Shown in pieces: positions 62,487 to 64,000 of a stretch of DNA of 64,000 nt. The stretch lies in assembly GCF_044788715.1 (NCBI RefSeq), contig NZ_CP173170.1, positions 1,922,001-1,986,000 of the forward strand, read 5' to 3'. The notes below the pieces were generated by a model, which saw nothing but the letters and a program-made list of their open reading frames with translations, made no database searches and was not told the origin of the DNA. How positions within the stretch are numbered: the first letter of the stretch is position 1; each line of letters starts with the position of its first letter. A program made the translations under genes and the position numbers. Origin of the DNA: Methylotuvimicrobium sp018830325 (GTDB taxonomy: Bacteria; Pseudomonadota; Gammaproteobacteria; Methylococcales; Methylomonadaceae).

Positions 62487-64000
62487 TTATCTGCTGCTTA
62501 AGCTATAAAACGGATTGCTTTGGCTTTTATGAAAAATTAATGGCGGCATCATCGTTAATTGTGCGCTGACTGAGTGGTTCGTCTGGTAAATGCACAATTG
62601 CGATTGTTCCGGCATCAATGTTTTAACTAGCGAAAGTCCGGTGCCGATTTTTATCGATTGTTCGAAATCGAAACCTTGGGGTAGCGAAGCCGGTTCGTTC
62701 TTGACGGTAAAGATCGCATGATGCTTATCAAAATCCAGAGAAACCGAGAGTTTTTTGTTTTCCCCGTGGCTGTGTTTAATGGCATTGAGTAATAGTTCGT
62801 TAACGATTAACGATAACGAAACGGCATTGTCCCGATCGACGCGTATCGGATGGTCGATGGGAATTTGCAGTTCGATGGTTTCATTGGTGCTGAAAAATAA
62901 ACGCTGACAAAATTCTGTCGAGGAATGAACAATGTCGCATAGATAAATTTCTCCATTTTCTGTTTTACTTTGTAAGCCGTAAGTAATTGCCAGTGAGTTA
63001 ATCTGCAGCATGCTTTGTTCGAGAATCGCCTTGGCTTCGGGGTGTTCCAATGCGTTGTTTTGCAATAAGCCGAAAATGCCTTGTAAGTTGTTCTTGATTC
63101 GGTGATGCACTTCTCGGATCAGGGTGTTTTTATGTCGTTGTTCTCGCTCCAGTAGCTTACGATCTTCCTCAATATGCTCGCAAATATCGGCTAGTAATAT
63201 GACAAAATAATCGATCGTATCGGAATCGTTGCTAACGGAGTTGACGGACAGTTTAACGCTGCTGATTCTGCCGTTTTTGTGGATCAATTGACCCCTGACG
63301 ATACCGCTATGCTCGATGTTCGGGGCGAAAAAAAAGTGCTCGTTCAAATTCGGAAAACTAAGTAAAGTTCTTAGCGGGGCGTTCTTTAACGTAGTTTGAT
63401 CATGGCCTGAGAGTCGATAGATATATTCGTTAGCCGATAAAATCCGGCTTTCCGGAGAAATTGTTATAACCCCGATTAATCCCGATGTTGTAACAATATT
63501 CTGTAGTTGCTTATCTTCGCTCGACGCTTTATCGGCAAACTTATCGCCTTTTTGAATTGCGTTGTGTATTTTTAACGGCTTACCGCTCGAGCCCCTGGTG
63601 ATCTTGCCGTATTGACAAATAGGAATGACTTCGTGTTTCGGAGTTTGTAAGCGATATTGAACGGAAAATGTATCAAGATGGATTAAGGCGTCTTCGAAAA
63701 AACGTTTTATGCGGTTTTGATCGTCAGGATGAAGCTTTGTCAGAAAAAGGTCATGGTTTACAGCATTTTCGAGTTCGGAAAAGCCGAATAGTTTGGCGAA
63801 ATCTTCGCAACCTTCGATTTTTCCGGTTTTGAGATTCCATTCGTAAAATACACTGTTTGTTGCAAGCTTTAGATGTTTAAGTTTTTGCTGTTGGTCATGA
63901 TGCTCAACGAGAAGATTGCGGTATTTTCGGTGATAACGTACAACGCCCCAAATAGATAAGGCCGCGATCAGCATCGTTAAGTGCCCGGCTTCGAAAAAAT
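62487..64000 (-). CDS. PAS-containing sensor histidine kinase, HisKA_2/HATPase type, N-terminus outside window
   Basis: The frame is open to 64000, so the ATG at 63974 is not necessarily the start; the upstream residues FFEAGHLT lead into the helix MLIAALSIWGVVRYH. One membrane helix precedes a coiled coil and two PAS units (~30-140: FYEWNLKTGKIEGCEDFAKLF; ~165-280: GVITISPESRILSANEYIYR). The phosphoacceptor region is LIREVHHRIKNNLQGIFGLL (HisKA_2, as in two-component systems feeding ANTAR regulators). The ATPase has LSLIVNELLLNAIKHSHGE and a short G2-like KIGTGLSLVKTL. It is encoded ~620 bp before the ANTAR regulator on the same strand, the expected partner. Confidence 0.88.
   Translation of the reverse strand, partial: FFEAGHLTMLIAALSIWGVVRYHRKYRNLLVEHHDQQQKLKHLKLATNSVFYEWNLKTGKIEGCEDFAKLFGFSELENAVNHDLFLTKLHPDDQNRIKRFFEDALIHLDTFSVQYRLQTPKHEVIPICQYGKITRGSSGKPLKIHNAIQKGDKFADKASSEDKQLQNIVTTSGLIGVITISPESRILSANEYIYRLSGHDQTTLKNAPLRTLLSFPNLNEHFFFAPNIEHSGIVRGQLIHKNGRISSVKLSVNSVSNDSDTIDYFVILLADICEHIEEDRKLLEREQRHKNTLIREVHHRIKNNLQGIFGLLQNNALEHPEAKAILEQSMLQINSLAITYGLQSKTENGEIYLCDIVHSSTEFCQRLFFSTNETIELQIPIDHPIRVDRDNAVSLSLIVNELLLNAIKHSHGENKKLSVSLDFDKHHAIFTVKNEPASLPQGFDFEQSIKIGTGLSLVKTLMPEQSQLCIYQTNHSVSAQLTMMPPLIFHKSQSNPFYSLSSR

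Noticed and set aside
1..64000. CRISPR arrays, tRNA or rRNA genes, prophage
   Set aside because: No regularly spaced direct repeats, cloverleaf sequences, rRNA-like segments or phage structural genes were seen; the repeats present are dispersed or TIR-bounded.

Overview
The window looks like a chromosomal segment of a gammaproteobacterial methylotroph or methanotroph (Methylococcales-like). This is an inference from gene content: a formamidase/FmdB/branched-chain-type amide ABC transporter block of the kind described in methylotrophs, many hybrid sensor kinases, and abundant small dispersed repeats. No rRNA, tRNA or CRISPR array is visible, so the placement cannot be confirmed from this sequence.

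Layout. (1) 1-2.1 kb: minus-strand pair of an MtaB-type tRNA methylthiotransferase (cut by the window edge) and an SpmA/SpmB-like nucleoside-recognition membrane protein. (2) 2.4-15.9 kb: two paralogous sensor modules on the minus strand. Each has a >1100-residue protein in which an NCS1 (cytosine/purine/allantoin type) permease is fused through a Cys-rich segment to a hybrid histidine kinase, followed by a REC-PAS-like-LuxR response regulator. A lipoprotein, a hotdog-like protein and an SdiA-regulated-domain protein lie between them. (3) 16.2-23.1 kb: plus-strand amide/urea uptake and hydrolysis operon (binding protein, two permeases, two ATPases, formamidase, FmdB), divergent from the second sensor module and closed by a long perfect terminator hairpin. 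The sensors are probably the regulators of this operon, which would couple sensing of a small nitrogenous solute to amide use. (4) 23.6-36.6 kb: plus-strand signalling run: REC-HD-GYP, CHASE-multi-PAS hybrid kinase with Hpt, a small PAS-like/Cys protein, CheB-CheR-PAS, and PAS-GAF-GGDEF-EAL, i.e. phosphorelay plus c-di-GMP turnover. (5) 36.7-39.35 kb: an IS66 element and a decayed IS5 element. (6) 39.4-61.1 kb: surface-glycan island. All four enzymes of the GDP-D-glycero-alpha-D-manno-heptose route (GmhA, HddA, GmhB, HddC) are present. With them are a split transketolase, a ColD-like lysine-less PLP dehydratase, an SDR epimerase, a Nudix hydrolase, a radical SAM/B12 enzyme, a Wzm/Wzt-type exporter, a putative sugar O-methyltransferase and a glycosyltransferase. 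The island is strongly eroded: broken fcl, lhgO and SDR genes and remnants of IS1595, ISL3 and IS66. (7) 61.3-64 kb: minus-strand HisKA_2-type kinase (cut by the window edge) and its ANTAR response regulator.

At the DNA level there are at least two families of non-autonomous mobile elements. One has three ~165-bp copies ending CCTAAA...TTTAGG, each with a perfect 5-bp A/T target duplication; one of these copies separates the first sensor kinase from its response regulator. The other is a 151-bp ISL3-derived element with an 8-bp duplication. A further interspersed repeat (core CTTTCGCACTTCAAATTTCG and associated modules) occurs several times in intergenic DNA.
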